Positions 9,041-19,501 of a DNA stretch of 64,000 bases are shown one piece after another (the stretch's first letter is position 1; the number at the start of each line of letters is the position of its first letter). Under the pieces are notes generated by a model that made no database searches, was not told where the DNA came from, and was given only the letters and a program-made list of their open reading frames with translations. Location of the stretch: assembly GCA_018402255.1 (NCBI GenBank), contig JAGYIS010000002.1, positions 62,001 to 126,000 of the forward strand, read 5' to 3'. This DNA comes from Marinobacter sp. GTDB lineage: Bacteria > Pseudomonadota > Gammaproteobacteria > Pseudomonadales > Oleiphilaceae. The translations under genes and the position numbers were made by a program.

Positions 9041-10156
9041 ATGAAGCGAGTTGGACTTATAGGTTGGCGTGGCATGGTGGGCTCAGTCCTCATGCAGCGC
9101 ATGCGTGAAGAAAACGATTTTGCCAACATCGATCCGGTGTTTTTCACCACTTCCCAGGCTGGGAAGCCGGCCCCGGACGTTGGCAAAGACGGCATTCCGC
9201 CACTGCAGGATGCATTCGATATCGACATCCTGAAAACACTGGACGTTGTGTTGACCTGCCAGGGCGGCGATTACACCACCGAGGTGTATCAGAAACTGCG
9301 TGATGCAGGCTGGCAAGGCTATTGGATTGATGCCGCCTCTACGCTGCGGATGGTTGATCATTCTGTGATCGTGCTTGATCCGGTTAACCGTAACGTCATT
9401 GATGCAGCGCTGGATAAAGGCGTCAAGGATTACGTTGGTGGTAACTGCACGGTAAGTCTGATGATGTTGGCATTGGGCGGCCTGTTGGAGCAGGACCTGA
9501 TTGAGTGGGTTGCGCCCATGACTTACCAGGCGGCATCGGGCTCCGGTGCCCAGAACATGCGTGAGCTGTTGAACCAGATGGGCGCGTTGAACGACAGCGT
9601 CAAATCCGAGCTGGACAATCCGTCTTCCGCGATTCTGGAAATTGACCGCAAGGTCACCGAAACCATGCGTTCTGGGGAGTTTCCAACAGAGCACTTCGGT
9701 GTGCCACTGGCGGGCAGCCTGATTCCGTTTATCGACAAGCAGCTCGATAATGGTATGAGCAAGGAAGAATGGAAGGCGGGTGTTGAGACCAACAAGATTC
9801 TGGGTCGCAGCGACAATCCGATTCCCATCGATGGAATCTGTGTGCGGATCGGCGCCATGCGCTCCCACAGCCAGGCGCTTACCATCAAGCTGAAGAAAGA
9901 TCTGTCGGTTGCTGAGATCGAGGGCATCCTGGCCAAGGCCAATGACTGGGTCAAGGTTATTCCGAACGATCGCGATGCCACCATGCAGGAGCTCACTCCG
10001 GCCAAAGTGACCGGAACCCTGAGTATCCCGATTGGCCGTATTCGCAAACTGGCCATGGGGCCGGAGTATATTTCTGCGTTTACCGTGGGTGACCAGTTGC
10101 TGTGGGGAGCCGCTGAGCCGCTGCGCCGCATGCTGCGGATCCTGCAGGAACGTTAA
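9041..10156 (+). CDS. asd: Aspartate-semialdehyde dehydrogenase
   Basis: 371 aa. It reduces aspartyl phosphate to aspartate semialdehyde with NADPH, the branch point to lysine and diaminopimelate, methionine and threonine. The nucleotide-binding start is [14 protein letters not shown]. The active-site cysteine is Cys136 in GGNCTVSLM. It matches the Gram-negative long Asd type, about 370 aa like the E. coli enzyme. It follows leuB and is closed by a strong terminator. It feeds metZ and metH, also in this window. Confidence 0.97.
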   Translation: MKRVGLIGWRGMVGSVLMQRMREENDFANIDPVFFTTSQAGKPAPDVGKDGIPPLQDAFDIDILKTLDVVLTCQGGDYTTEVYQKLRDAGWQGYWIDAASTLRMVDHSVIVLDPVNRNVIDAALDKGVKDYVGGNCTVSLMMLALGGLLEQDLIEWVAPMTYQAASGSGAQNMRELLNQMGALNDSVKSELDNPSSAILEIDRKVTETMRSGEFPTEHFGVPLAGSLIPFIDKQLDNGMSKEEWKAGVETNKILGRSDNPIPIDGICVRIGAMRSHSQALTIKLKKDLSVAEIEGILAKANDWVKVIPNDRDATMQELTPAKVTGTLSIPIGRIRKLAMGPEYISAFTVGDQLLWGAAEPLRRMLRILQER

Positions 10157-10212
10157 ATAATGTTACACAGGGGTAATTAATGCCAACTGTGTCCGGTTTT
10201 TGGTAAGCCGGT

Positions 10213-10253
10213 CAGGGGCGGAGGCTGATTTCAGCGTCCGCCCCTGTTATTTT
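10213..10253 (+). terminator. Rho-independent terminator after asd
   Basis: A 16-bp stem with one mismatch (left arm CAGGGGCGGAGGCTGA), a TT loop, then TTATTTT. It closes the leuCDB-asd transcript. Confidence 0.88.
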
Positions 10254-10316
10254 CAAGAGCACTAAGGGGTTCCACCCGATTGATAAAAAAACGGTGCAAG
10301 GATTGCGGCTGATTGA

Positions 10317-10338
10317 TTGATAAAAGAGGTTTTATCAA
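10317..10338. repeat. Perfect inverted repeat upstream of fimV
   Basis: TTGATAAAA-GAGG-TTTTATCAA, 9-bp arms. A further copy of the half-site (TTGATAAAAA) begins at 10280. The rest of the gap 10254-10469 is AT-rich leader without a gene. The repeat could be an operator for fimV or a weak hairpin; it has no T-run. Its position 130 nt before the fimV start suits a regulator site. Confidence 0.45.
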
Positions 10339-10469
10339 CAATACTTGCCGAACTGAAAGGTATCATTGCGATATAACAACGAGAACTAAAAAGACGTAAG
10401 TCATCCAACCTCGTCCGATTCTGTTGAAATACAGCAGTAAAGAATAACGGAGACTGGAAAGGAAAAAGC

Positions 10470-13400
10470 ATGAAGGTACGCAAGCTTGCGGTTGCCATGG
10501 CGCTGGCAGGAGGGCTCGGTTCAGGTGTCGCTCAGGCCCTTGGCCTGGGTGAAATTGAACTACAGTCCTGGCTGAATGAGCCTCTGGATGCGGAAATATC
10601 TCTCCGTGAAAGTCGTGGTGTAGATCCCGGTGATGTGTTTGTTAATGTCGCACCGGCGGCTGCCTACGAACGGGTAGGCATTGATCGCCACCAGTTTCTG
10701 AGCAGATTGAGGTTTGAGGTTGTTACCGGTACAGACGGCACCCTCGTTGTTAACGTGTCTTCCAGCGAACCGCTACGGGAGCCGTATCTGAATTTCCTGC
10801 TCGAGTTGACCTGGCCAAATGGCCGGTTGATGCGGGAATACGCCGTACTTGTTGATCCTCCGGTATACGCTGAGGAGTCGGGTGTCAGAGAGCCGGTCAG
10901 TGCACCGCCGGCATCTGCAAGCTCGACACAGCCCACGGCGCGGAGTCAGGAATCGGTTCGTCGTCAGGCCCAGGCAGAGAGCTCTTTGTCTGGCGGTTAT
11001 CAGGCCAGCAGTTTTGGCCCTACCGGGCCGTCAGATACGCTCTGGACCATCGCCCAGCAAGTGCGCCCGGATAACTCCGTGTCCATGCAGCAGGTGATGC
11101 TGGCGCTGCAGGACCAGAATCCGAATGCCTTCATTGGCGGCAACATCAATCGCCTCAAGCGCGGCGAAGTGTTGCGCATTCCAACCATGGACCAGATTCA
11201 AAGCCGCAGCAGGGCTCAGGCCAATGCGGCGGTGGCTCAACAGAATCAGGAAATCCAGGCGCGCACCGTTGATGCAACCCGTACGGCTGATGCCGATGCT
11301 GCGCAAGCGCCCGCACAGGCGGGCTCCAGTGGCGATGAGTTGAGGCTGCTGGTGGCGGATGGCGAGAGCCGGGACACTGAAGAGGGTGGTTCAGCCGGCG
11401 GTGATGGCGATCTGCCCGGTGGCACCGATGCAGGCTCTGCCGTGGCACTGGAAGAGCTTGAGGCAACCCGGCGTGAAAACGAAGAACTGAACAGCCGGTT
11501 GACGGATCTGCAGGATCAGGTGTCCACGCTGCAGCGTTTGCTGGAATTGAAAAACACCCAGCTGGCCGAAATGCAGGGCTCGTCACCGGAAGATACGGAC
11601 TTGGCGGAGCTGGAGCCAGACGAAAGTGCTGAGTCTGAGTCGGCGGCACCCACCGATGAGCAAGACGAACTGGTCGGTGACGATGCTGGTGAGTCTGAGC
11701 AGGTAGCCGACGAGGAAGATGCTCTGCTGACCGAATCGGACGATGTTCAGTCCGAAGGCGAACAGGCTGGTGATGCAGATGTTGGTTCTGGCGACGACAT
11801 GGCCGAAGCCGATCAGGCAGAGTCGGAAGCAGCGGAGCCTGAAGTTGCGGCTGCGCCCGCTCCGGCCGCGGAGCAGCCAAGGCAGCAAACGCAGCCCGTA
11901 GCGCCGCCAGCTGCTGATAAGGGCTTCCCGGGCAACGTGATTGATGCCATTACCGGCAACCCGATGTATCAGATTGCCCTGGGTGGTGGTCTGGTGCTCT
12001 TGCTGCTGTTACTGCTACTGGTGGCCCGTCGTAACGCCAACCGTGAAAAGGCTTTCTATGACCAGCTGAACAGTGATGAGGGCGGTGAGCATGACGCCTT
12101 CGATCTGGATCTGGAAGAAGAGTCGGCGGACCATGACGAATCCGGTGATGCGTTGGCTGAAGCGGACACCTACATCGCCTACGGTCGTCACGATCAGGCC
12201 GCGCAGGTTCTCGAAACAGCGATCTCACGTGAGCCGAGCCGAACGGATCTGCGGCTGAAACTTCTGGGTGTGTATGCAGACAATCAGGACCGGGAGTCGT
12301 TCGAGAAGCAGTTTGGTGAGATTGAGGCGTTGGATGATGATGCCGCAATTGTTGAAGCGAACGCCCTTCGTGAGCGCCTGGCTGAAGCCGAATCCATGCC
12401 CAGCATTGATGACCTCGAGTCTCAGTTGCGCTCAGATTCCTTTGGCAGTCGTGACACTGCGGAAGACGAGTCCCTGGAGGACGACTGGAAGCTGACTGAC
12501 GATCAGAAGGCGGATCAGTTTGATGCCAGTGCAGAGCCTGAGATCGAGAACGAATTCGGTGAACTCGAATCTGACGTGTCAGAGGAGACGGACTCCCCGG
12601 ATGACTTGATCGAGTATGATCTGTCGTTGCTGGATAAGCCGGATTCCGTTGATGCGGAAGACGAAAAAGAAGTCGAAGAATCGGACTTTTCCTCGTTCGA
12701 AATGGATCTGGAAGATTCGGAGTCTCCGAAGAAGGGCGAAGACGACTTTAGTTTTGATTTTGAGTCTGCCCTGGACGAAGACGAAGCGGTAAAACCAGCA
12801 GATGCCCCGTCCGGCACTGACGCTGACGTAGACGCCGAAGCTAAGCCTGAGGCAGAAATCGAAACCGTTTCCGGTCTTGATGATGATCTGGAGTCTGATG
12901 ATGTGCTTGACGAGTCGTTCCTCGACGAGCTGGACGCTGAACTGGACAAAGTGGCTGGTGAAGACGACGAGCCTGAAGGGTTGAATCTTGACGAATCGAC
13001 CCTGGACGATCTCGAGCTGGACGTTTCCGATGAGGATCTGGCCCTTATGGAAGAGTTTTCGGAAACCGAGCTGCCGTCAGAGCTTGAGCAGAACGAAAAG
13101 TCGCTGGATGAGGAGCTCGGGCTTGAGGATACACTGAGCGAGAACGGCCACGAAGATGCGGATCGTCTCGATCAGGAAAGCCCTGAAGACCTTCTGGCTG
13201 ATGCTGAAAGCGAGCCAGTGGCCGAGTCCGACGAGGATGACGACCTTGTACCTTTGGCGTCAGAAGCTCTGGATGAGAAGCCTGAGCATAACTCGGCGCT
13301 TGATATCGATGAGAACGATCTGGGCGAGGAAGATGATTTCGACTTCCTGGCGGGAACCGACGAAGCTGCTACCAAGCTTGACCTGGCCCGAGCCTACATC

Positions 13401-13508
13401 GAGATGGGTGACAGTGACGGCGCTCGGGATATTCTCGAAGAAGTCGCACTGGAAGGGGATGAAGAGCAAAAGGCGGAAGCCAAGGAGCTCCTTAAAAATC
13501 TTTCCTGA
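10470..13508 (+). CDS. fimV: FimV/HubP-type polar landmark protein
   Basis: 1012 aa. A signal peptide opens the protein (MKVRKLAVAMALAGGLGSG, cleavage near AQA), followed by the conserved FimV N-terminal domain (LGEIELQSWLNEPLDAEISL). A LysM-like peptidoglycan-binding segment is at about 187-235, a coiled coil at about 325-370 and one membrane helix at about 499-520 (GGGLVLLLLLLLLVAR). A very long Asp/Glu-rich cytoplasmic region follows, and the C-terminal FimV TPR-like helices are at about 966-1011 (LARAYIEMGDSDGARDILEE). Family members mark the cell pole, assist type IV pilus secretin assembly and recruit signalling partners. It has its own terminator. Its recalled Pseudomonas partner FimL is also encoded in this window. 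Confidence 0.95.
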   Translation: MKVRKLAVAMALAGGLGSGVAQALGLGEIELQSWLNEPLDAEISLRESRGVDPGDVFVNVAPAAAYERVGIDRHQFLSRLRFEVVTGTDGTLVVNVSSSEPLREPYLNFLLELTWPNGRLMREYAVLVDPPVYAEESGVREPVSAPPASASSTQPTARSQESVRRQAQAESSLSGGYQASSFGPTGPSDTLWTIAQQVRPDNSVSMQQVMLALQDQNPNAFIGGNINRLKRGEVLRIPTMDQIQSRSRAQANAAVAQQNQEIQARTVDATRTADADAAQAPAQAGSSGDELRLLVADGESRDTEEGGSAGGDGDLPGGTDAGSAVALEELEATRRENEELNSRLTDLQDQVSTLQRLLELKNTQLAEMQGSSPEDTDLAELEPDESAESESAAPTDEQDELVGDDAGESEQVADEEDALLTESDDVQSEGEQAGDADVGSGDDMAEADQAESEAAEPEVAAAPAPAAEQPRQQTQPVAPPAADKGFPGNVIDAITGNPMYQIALGGGLVLLLLLLLLVARRNANREKAFYDQLNSDEGGEHDAFDLDLEEESADHDESGDALAEADTYIAYGRHDQAAQVLETAISREPSRTDLRLKLLGVYADNQDRESFEKQFGEIEALDDDAAIVEANALRERLAEAESMPSIDDLESQLRSDSFGSRDTAEDESLEDDWKLTDDQKADQFDASAEPEIENEFGELESDVSEETDSPDDLIEYDLSLLDKPDSVDAEDEKEVEESDFSSFEMDLEDSESPKKGEDDFSFDFESALDEDEAVKPADAPSGTDADVDAEAKPEAEIETVSGLDDDLESDDVLDESFLDELDAELDKVAGEDDEPEGLNLDESTLDDLELDVSDEDLALMEEFSETELPSELEQNEKSLDEELGLEDTLSENGHEDADRLDQESPEDLLADAESEPVAESDEDDDLVPLASEALDEKPEHNSALDIDENDLGEEDDFDFLAGTDEAATKLDLARAYIEMGDSDGARDILEEVALEGDEEQKAEAKELLKNLS

Positions 13509-13536
13509 TCCGTTATAATCTCGTGATGACGGCAAC

Positions 13537-13567
13537 AGCGCCGGCCATAAGGCCGGCGCTTTGTTTT
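13537..13567 (+). terminator. Rho-independent terminator after fimV
   Basis: AGCGCCGGCC-ATAA-GGCCGGCGCT, a perfect 10-bp stem, followed by TTGTTTTT. It separates fimV from truA. Confidence 0.9.
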
Positions 13568-13595
13568 TAAGCAGACACCTTCAGCGGATCGACTC

Positions 13596-14501
13596 TTGTT
13601 TCTCAGCCCTCAACCTTTGACCACAGATAATGCGATCGGCAACGGCCGGGTCGTGATCATTTTTGAATACGATGGACGACGCTTTCACGGCTGGCAGCAC
13701 CAGAAGAGTGGCGTTCGTTCGGTACAGAGTGAACTGACCAAAGCGGTGGCAAAGGTGGCGGATCATCCGGTGGACCTGGTGTGTGCCGGTCGCACCGATG
13801 CCAGGGTTCATTCCAGTTTCCAGATTGCCCATTTTGACGCGTTGTCCGTGAGGAACATGCGCTCTTGGGTGATGGGCATGAACACTGCGCTACCCGATGA
13901 TATCGCAGTGCACTGGGCAGGTAAGGCGGTCGATGATTTTCACGCCCGTTTTTCCGCGGTTTACCGTCGCTACCGCTATGTGATTTATAATAAGCCGGTC
14001 AGGCCCGGAATACAGAAGGGGCAGGTGACCTGGAATTTCCGACCGCTTGATGTTGGTCGCATGCATAACGCGGCTCAGGCATTGATTGGTGAGCACGATT
14101 TTTCATCCTTTAGAGCAGCAGGTTGCCAGTCTCGAACGCCCATTCGCTTTATGGAGCGGATTTCGGTAACCCGATGCGGCGACTTTGTCGTAATAGATGT
14201 TCAGGCAAACGCGTTTTTGCATCATATGGTGCGAAACATTGCTGGTGCCTTGATGGCTGTCGGTACTGGAAAGGAGTCGGAGTGCTGGATTGCCGGGGTG
14301 TTGGCTCAGAAAGATCGCAAGCTCGCGGGTGTTACGGCACCGCCTGACGGGTTGTATCTGGTTGATGTAGGGTACCCTGAGCGCTATGGAATTCCTCAGG
14401 CCCTGTGCGGACCAGGCTTTGTCAGCCCGTGGTTTGAGAGGGAGGATAACCTTCCGATCAAACCGTCACACATTCACCCCAAACAACCGGCATCGATATG
14501 A
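13596..14501 (+). CDS. truA: tRNA pseudouridine(38-40) synthase TruA
   Basis: 301 aa if started at TTG 13596; a GTG at 13653 would give the more usual short N-terminus ([15 protein letters not shown]). Neither start has a good ribosome binding site, so the start is uncertain. The enzyme isomerises uridines 38-40 in tRNA anticodon arms. The catalytic aspartate lies in [11 protein letters not shown] (about residue 68). The [15 protein letters not shown] stretch is the second family signature. Its stop overlaps the trpF start by 4 nt (ATGA). Confidence 0.95.
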   Translation: MFLSPQPLTTDNAIGNGRVVIIFEYDGRRFHGWQHQKSGVRSVQSELTKAVAKVADHPVDLVCAGRTDARVHSSFQIAHFDALSVRNMRSWVMGMNTALPDDIAVHWAGKAVDDFHARFSAVYRRYRYVIYNKPVRPGIQKGQVTWNFRPLDVGRMHNAAQALIGEHDFSSFRAAGCQSRTPIRFMERISVTRCGDFVVIDVQANAFLHHMVRNIAGALMAVGTGKESECWIAGVLAQKDRKLAGVTAPPDGLYLVDVGYPERYGIPQALCGPGFVSPWFEREDNLPIKPSHIHPKQPASI

Positions 14502-15130
14502 TAAGCACCCGCGTCAAGATTTGCGGTCTTACCCGGCCTGAAGACGTTGATGCGGCGGTATTGTCGGGTGCGGATGCTATTGGTCTGGTGTTTTATGAAC
14601 CTAGCCCTCGCTCCGTCACACTCGACCAGGCCCGGTCCTTGGTCGCAAGAATTCCGGCCTTCGTGACGGTTACCGGGCTATTCGTAAACCCCGACTCTGG
14701 TTTTGTTAAAAGCGTGCTGCAGGCGGTTCCCCTTGATCTGCTTCAGTTTCATGGTGACGAGGGCCCCGGGTTTTGTGACAGCTTTGAACGGCGCTGGATC
14801 AAGGCGGTAAGAGTTCGTGAAACCGGACAGATTGAGCGGGCGTTCGACGATTTCCGCGATGCTGCCGGTTTGTTGGTTGATGCCTGGGATCCGGAGCGTT
14901 ACGGCGGAACAGGTCAGTCATTCAACTGGGCGCTGATTCCTGACGACCGGCCATTACCGCTTATATTGGCCGGTGGGTTGTCTTCTGCTAACGTAGCCTC
15001 CGCCATTGAACAAGTCCGGCCATGGGCTGTAGACGTTAGCGGAGGGGTGGAGCAGAGTAAGGGCAAGAAAGACGCCACCAAACTATCCGACTTTATGAAA
15101 GAGGTTCATCGTGTCTGTAAAACTGACTGA
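14498..15130 (+). CDS. trpF: Phosphoribosylanthranilate isomerase
   Basis: 210 aa, a stand-alone (beta/alpha)8 barrel. It converts N-(5-phosphoribosyl)anthranilate to the deoxyribulose phosphate form in tryptophan synthesis. [12 protein letters not shown] at the start carries the catalytic cysteine, LQFHGDE the middle strand, and VDVSGGVE the C-terminal phosphate site. It overlaps truA by 4 nt and trpB by 20 nt, so the three are translated from one message. TrpF is not fused to TrpC here, as in Pseudomonas. Confidence 0.96.
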   Translation: MISTRVKICGLTRPEDVDAAVLSGADAIGLVFYEPSPRSVTLDQARSLVARIPAFVTVTGLFVNPDSGFVKSVLQAVPLDLLQFHGDEGPGFCDSFERRWIKAVRVRETGQIERAFDDFRDAAGLLVDAWDPERYGGTGQSFNWALIPDDRPLPLILAGGLSSANVASAIEQVRPWAVDVSGGVEQSKGKKDATKLSDFMKEVHRVCKTD

Positions 15131-16331
15131 AGAAATGTTGAAGGCGCTTCCGGATGCGAGAGGTCACTTCGGTGCCTTCGGTGGCCGATTTGTATCGGAA
15201 ACGCTGATAGACTCGCTGATGACCCTGGAAAGAGAATACCTTCGTCTCAAAGACGATGCCGAATTCCAGGCCACGTTTGACAAGGATTTGGCGGATTACG
15301 TGGGCCGGCCGAGCCCGCTTTATTTTGCTGAGCGGTTAACCAAAAAAGCCGGTGGTGCCCAAATCTGGCTCAAGCGTGAGGACCTCAACCACACCGGCGC
15401 GCATAAGGTGAATAACACGATTGGTCAGGCTCTGTTGGCCAGTTTTCTTGGAAAAAAGCGTATCATTGCAGAAACCGGAGCTGGTCAGCACGGTGTTGCC
15501 ACGGCCACGGTGTGTGCGCGCCTCGGTCTGGAATGTCATGTCTTTATGGGCGCTGAAGACGTCAAGCGACAGTCCCTGAACGTGTATCGGATGAAGTTGC
15601 TGGGCGCGACGGTTCACTCCGTTCAGAGCGGCACCAAAACACTCAAAGACGCCATGAACGATGCCATGCGGGATTGGGTAGCCAACGTTGACGATACTTT
15701 CTACATCATCGGCACAGTGGCCGGTCCTCACCCGTATCCGCTGTTAGTCAGGGATTTCCAGTCAGTGATTGGTCGTGAAACCCGTCGCCAGGCACTGGAG
15801 CAGGCAGGCAAGTTGCCCGATGCACTGGTTGCCTGTGTTGGTGGTGGCTCCAATGCCATCGGCATGTTCCATCCGTTCCTGGCCGATGAGACGGTTGAGC
15901 TGTACGGCGTTGAAGCAGGTGGTCTCGGCATTGAAACCGGTCAGCATGCCGCGCCGCTTTGTGCCGGTCGCCCCGGTGTATTGCATGGCAACCGGACTTA
16001 CCTGATGGAAGACGAGAACGGCCAGATCGCCGCGACCCACTCGGTCAGTGCCGGACTGGATTATCCAGGCGTGGGCCCGGAGCATTCCTGGTTGAAAGAC
16101 ATTGGCCGCGCTCACTACGTGTCTGTGACTGATGACGAGGCGCTCGACGGTTTCCGCATGCTGACCCAGATAGAGGGCATCATGCCGGCTCTGGAAACGG
16201 CTCACGCCGTTGCCTACGCTGTAAAACTGGCCGCGACCATGGACAAAGACAAGATGATCGTTATCAACATATCCGGTCGCGGTGACAAGGATATCCATAC
16301 TATTGCCCAGCTCGATGGCATTGAAATCTGA
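15111..16331 (+). CDS. trpB: Tryptophan synthase beta chain
   Basis: 406 aa from a GTG at 15111 with AGAGG about 6 nt upstream; this start lies inside the trpF end. TrpB joins indole and serine using pyridoxal phosphate. The Schiff-base lysine is in [10 protein letters not shown] (about residue 99), and the phosphate-binding loop is [12 protein letters not shown]. It is followed 17 nt later by trpA. In Pseudomonas I recall trpBA elsewhere, next to trpI; here they sit between trpF and accD. Confidence 0.97.
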   Translation: MSVKLTEEMLKALPDARGHFGAFGGRFVSETLIDSLMTLEREYLRLKDDAEFQATFDKDLADYVGRPSPLYFAERLTKKAGGAQIWLKREDLNHTGAHKVNNTIGQALLASFLGKKRIIAETGAGQHGVATATVCARLGLECHVFMGAEDVKRQSLNVYRMKLLGATVHSVQSGTKTLKDAMNDAMRDWVANVDDTFYIIGTVAGPHPYPLLVRDFQSVIGRETRRQALEQAGKLPDALVACVGGGSNAIGMFHPFLADETVELYGVEAGGLGIETGQHAAPLCAGRPGVLHGNRTYLMEDENGQIAATHSVSAGLDYPGVGPEHSWLKDIGRAHYVSVTDDEALDGFRMLTQIEGIMPALETAHAVAYAVKLAATMDKDKMIVINISGRGDKDIHTIAQLDGIEI

Positions 16332-16348
16332 AGGTAGCAGGACGAGGC

Positions 16349-17161
16349 ATGAGCCGAATTGAAGGTGTAATGAAAGCGATGAAAGATCAGGGCCGGAAAG
16401 CCCTGATCCCCTATATTACCGCGGGTGATCCACACCCTGACCAGAGCGTTGGTCTGATGCATACGCTTGTAAAGGCCGGTGCCGATATCATCGAGCTGGG
16501 CGTGCCTTTCTCAGACCCCATGGCCGATGGTCCGGTTATCCAGCTTGCCTGTGAGCGGGCACTGGTCCATGGCACCACGCTTCGTCAGGTGATTGCCATG
16601 GTCAAGGAATTTCGTAAAACGGACGATGTCACACCCATCGTGTTGATGGGCTATCTCAACCCGATGGAAGCCATGGGTTATGAGGCCTTTGCCGATGCGG
16701 CAGCCGATGCGGGTGTGGATGGTGTGCTGACCGTTGATTTGCCACATGAAGAAGCGGACGTAGTGGCGCCCCTGTTTGCGGCGCGAAATCTGGATCCGAT
16801 TTTTTTGATGGCACCGACGACAACGGATGAACGCATTAAGGCGATCAGCGAACACTCTTCTGGTTATGTGTACTATGTTTCTATCAAGGGTGTGACCGGT
16901 TCGGCAACGATCAACGTGGATGAAGTGGCTCAGAAAGTGGCGCATATCCGCGATATTATGGCGTTGCCGGTAGGTGTTGGCTTTGGTATCCGAGACGCTG
17001 ACACCGCCGCGGCGATTAGCAGAGTATCCGATGGTGTAATTGTTGGAAGTGTACTGGTCGATACAATAGCCCGACATCAGGCAGATCCGGACGCCCTGAA
17101 CAAGGCACTGACGGATCTGTTGCACCCGATGCGTGTAGCCATGGACAGCCCGGCGTCCTGA
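16349..17161 (+). CDS. trpA: Tryptophan synthase alpha chain
   Basis: 270 aa. It cleaves indole-3-glycerol phosphate to indole and glyceraldehyde 3-phosphate; indole is channelled to TrpB. The catalytic glutamate is in [16 protein letters not shown] and the catalytic aspartate in [26 protein letters not shown] binds substrate phosphate. It is the third trp gene of the truA-trpFBA run, 38 nt ahead of accD. Confidence 0.97.
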   Translation: MSRIEGVMKAMKDQGRKALIPYITAGDPHPDQSVGLMHTLVKAGADIIELGVPFSDPMADGPVIQLACERALVHGTTLRQVIAMVKEFRKTDDVTPIVLMGYLNPMEAMGYEAFADAAADAGVDGVLTVDLPHEEADVVAPLFAARNLDPIFLMAPTTTDERIKAISEHSSGYVYYVSIKGVTGSATINVDEVAQKVAHIRDIMALPVGVGFGIRDADTAAAISRVSDGVIVGSVLVDTIARHQADPDALNKALTDLLHPMRVAMDSPAS

Positions 17162-17199
17162 GCGGCACGCATCCAGGCATCAAAGGACAGGATGAGAGC

Positions 17200-18129
17200 A
17201 TGAGTAACTGGCTTGATAAAATTATGCCGAGCAAGATTCGCTCGGAGTCACGGCAGCGCACCGGAGTACCGGAAGGGTTGTGGAAGAAATGCCCGAAGTG
17301 CGGTGCGTTTCTGTATAAGCCGGAGCTTGAGAAAAACCTGGATGTCTGCCCGAAGTGCAACCACCACCTTCGGGTCAATGCCCGTCGTCGTCTGGATATC
17401 TTCCTCGACAAGGATGGTCGGGAAGAAATTGCGGCAGACCTGGAACCTTCGGACAGGCTCAAGTTCAAGGACAGCAAGCGCTATAAAGACCGCTTGTCGG
17501 CTGCGCAAAAGGCCACCGGAGAGAAGGATGCGCTGATCGCCATGAGGGGCACCACCATGGGTGTGCCGCTGGTGGCTTGCGCATTCGAATTCAACTTTCT
17601 GGGCGGTTCGATGGGGCAGGTGGTTGGTGAAAAATTCGTTCAGGCGGCAAACGTGTCGCTGGAGCATCGGATTCCGCTGGTCTGTTTCTCGGCCAGTGGT
17701 GGCGCCCGAATGCAGGAAGCGATTCTGTCACTGATGCAGATGTCCAAGACCGCAGCAGTACTTGAACGGATGAAACAGGAGGGTATTCCTTACATCTCCG
17801 TGATGACCGACCCTGTCTTCGGTGGTGTATCGGCCAGTCTGGCCATGCTGGGCGACCTTAACATCGCTGAACCTTACGCCTTGATCGGCTTTGCCGGCCC
17901 ACGCGTTATCGAGCAGACTGTCCGCGAAAAGCTCCCTGAAGGTTTCCAGCGCAGTGAGTTTCTGCTGGAACATGGCGCCATCGATATGATTCTGCACCGG
18001 CACCAGATGCGTGAGCGAATTGCGCATGTGCTGGCCAAGTTCACCGGTCAGGAAAAACCAGGTACCGAGGCGCCAATAGAATTTGAAATAACGGAAAAAC
18101 CGGATATTGATGAAGCCTCCCAACACTGA
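17200..18129 (+). CDS. accD: Acetyl-CoA carboxylase carboxyltransferase subunit beta
   Basis: 309 aa. With AccA it moves the carboxyl group from biotin to acetyl-CoA, making malonyl-CoA for fatty acid synthesis. The N-terminal zinc ribbon has two CPKC-type pairs ([10 protein letters not shown] and CPKCNHH). The carboxyltransferase core includes [12 protein letters not shown] and the [11 protein letters not shown] segment. The next gene, folC, starts within its last 20 nt. A fabI gene for a later fatty-acid step lies at 34 kb. Confidence 0.97.
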   Translation: MSNWLDKIMPSKIRSESRQRTGVPEGLWKKCPKCGAFLYKPELEKNLDVCPKCNHHLRVNARRRLDIFLDKDGREEIAADLEPSDRLKFKDSKRYKDRLSAAQKATGEKDALIAMRGTTMGVPLVACAFEFNFLGGSMGQVVGEKFVQAANVSLEHRIPLVCFSASGGARMQEAILSLMQMSKTAAVLERMKQEGIPYISVMTDPVFGGVSASLAMLGDLNIAEPYALIGFAGPRVIEQTVREKLPEGFQRSEFLLEHGAIDMILHRHQMRERIAHVLAKFTGQEKPGTEAPIEFEITEKPDIDEASQH

Positions 18130-19402
18130 CTTGAAGCCGGCCTCGCCCGGGGCCGGCGCTACTGTTGACCACTGGCTTCAGTGGCTTGAATCCATCCACC
18201 CCACAGAAATTGATCTTGGCCTTGATCGCGTTCTGGTGGTCTTGCGCCGGCTATTTCCGCGGAAACCAGCGGCCCGGATCATCACCGTTGCGGGCACCAA
18301 TGGCAAAGGGACGACGGTCGCGACCATCGACACGTTGTTGCGAACTGCCGGGCGCAGCACCGGTGCCTACACCTCGCCTCATTTGCAGCGCTACAACGAG
18401 CGGGTTCGCCTGAACGGGCAGCAAATTACCGACGCCGCCCTGGTGTCGGCCTTTGAACGGGTGGAATCTGCCCGGGGCAAGGTATCGTTAACCTACTTTG
18501 AGTTTGGGACACTGGCCGCCTTTGTCGCCTTTGCGGATGCCGGGGTGCAAGATTGGGTGCTTGAAGTCGGGTTGGGCGGGCGCCTGGATGCGGTGAATGT
18601 TCTTGACGCCGACTACGCCGTGATTACGTCCATCGATATCGATCATATCGGGTTTCTTGGCGACAATCGTGAAGTGATCGGGTTTGAAAAGGCTGGCATT
18701 CTGCGGCGGGGTATTTTCGCGGTCTGCGCGGATCCGGAGCCACCCTCTTCGGTTTTGCAGCAGGCTGCCGCTCAGAAAGTTGAACTGCAGGTGAGCGGGC
18801 GGGACTATAGGATGGAGCCTGTCGAGGCGGACGCTTCAACGCTGGAGTTGGTGCTGGATGGTGAGCGGATTGCGTTGCCTGCCGGACCCTTGCCGATTGA
18901 GAGTGTGGCCGCTGGCGTCGTGCTTGGCCGGAAGCTGGTACCGCAGTTGTCGAAAGAAAGGGTTAGCGAGACGGTCCGGACGCTTACCGTACCCGGTCGC
19001 TTTGAACAGCTTGGTGCCGGGCCCGCTGTGATCGTTGATGTGGGCCATAACCCTCATGCAGCGCGTTGGCTTGCCAGCAAACTGAGTGCGCAAAAACCGT
19101 CGTCAGGGCGCATACTGGGTGTCTATGCCGCTCTGGCAGATAAAGACATTGCCGGGGTGTTGACGGCGATGATGCCGGTGGTGGATCAATGGTGGTTCGC
19201 CGGTCTCGATGTTCATCGCGGTCTGGATGCGGATGCCCTGGTGGGCCATGCCATAGCGTGTGGAATAGAGCATTACAGCGCCTTTGCCAGCGTTGGGGAA
19301 GCGCTGGATGCTGCGCTTTCCGGGGCATCAGACGTTGATACTATCGTTGTATTCGGGTCTTTTTACACAGTAGCCCAGGCTCGCGAGCGGTTGGTAGGCT
19401 GA
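18110..19402 (+). CDS. folC: Bifunctional folylpolyglutamate / dihydrofolate synthase
   Basis: 430 aa from ATG 18110, overlapping accD by 20 nt; a TTG directly before it is an alternative. FolC adds glutamate to dihydropteroate and then extends the folate polyglutamate tail. The P-loop [10 protein letters not shown] is at about residue 62. [15 protein letters not shown] and the Mur-ligase-like [13 protein letters not shown] complete the ATP and glutamate sites. The accD-folC-dedD-cvpA-purF order is conserved in many gammaproteobacteria. Confidence 0.96.
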   Translation: MKPPNTDLKPASPGAGATVDHWLQWLESIHPTEIDLGLDRVLVVLRRLFPRKPAARIITVAGTNGKGTTVATIDTLLRTAGRSTGAYTSPHLQRYNERVRLNGQQITDAALVSAFERVESARGKVSLTYFEFGTLAAFVAFADAGVQDWVLEVGLGGRLDAVNVLDADYAVITSIDIDHIGFLGDNREVIGFEKAGILRRGIFAVCADPEPPSSVLQQAAAQKVELQVSGRDYRMEPVEADASTLELVLDGERIALPAGPLPIESVAAGVVLGRKLVPQLSKERVSETVRTLTVPGRFEQLGAGPAVIVDVGHNPHAARWLASKLSAQKPSSGRILGVYAALADKDIAGVLTAMMPVVDQWWFAGLDVHRGLDADALVGHAIACGIEHYSAFASVGEALDAALSGASDVDTIVVFGSFYTVAQARERLVG

Positions 19403-19501
19403 GTCTCTTAAACTTTGTCCATGGCGGGTGCTCGGCTTTGTGTTCGTGCAGGCGCACAGTTAGTATCAGCATCAAACCGACATAAAAGGGAGCCGTCTCT
19501 C

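Noticed and set aside
13514..13519. TATAAT just after the fimV stop as a truA promoter
   Set aside because: A strong terminator hairpin lies directly downstream (13537), and no -35 is evident; likely chance.
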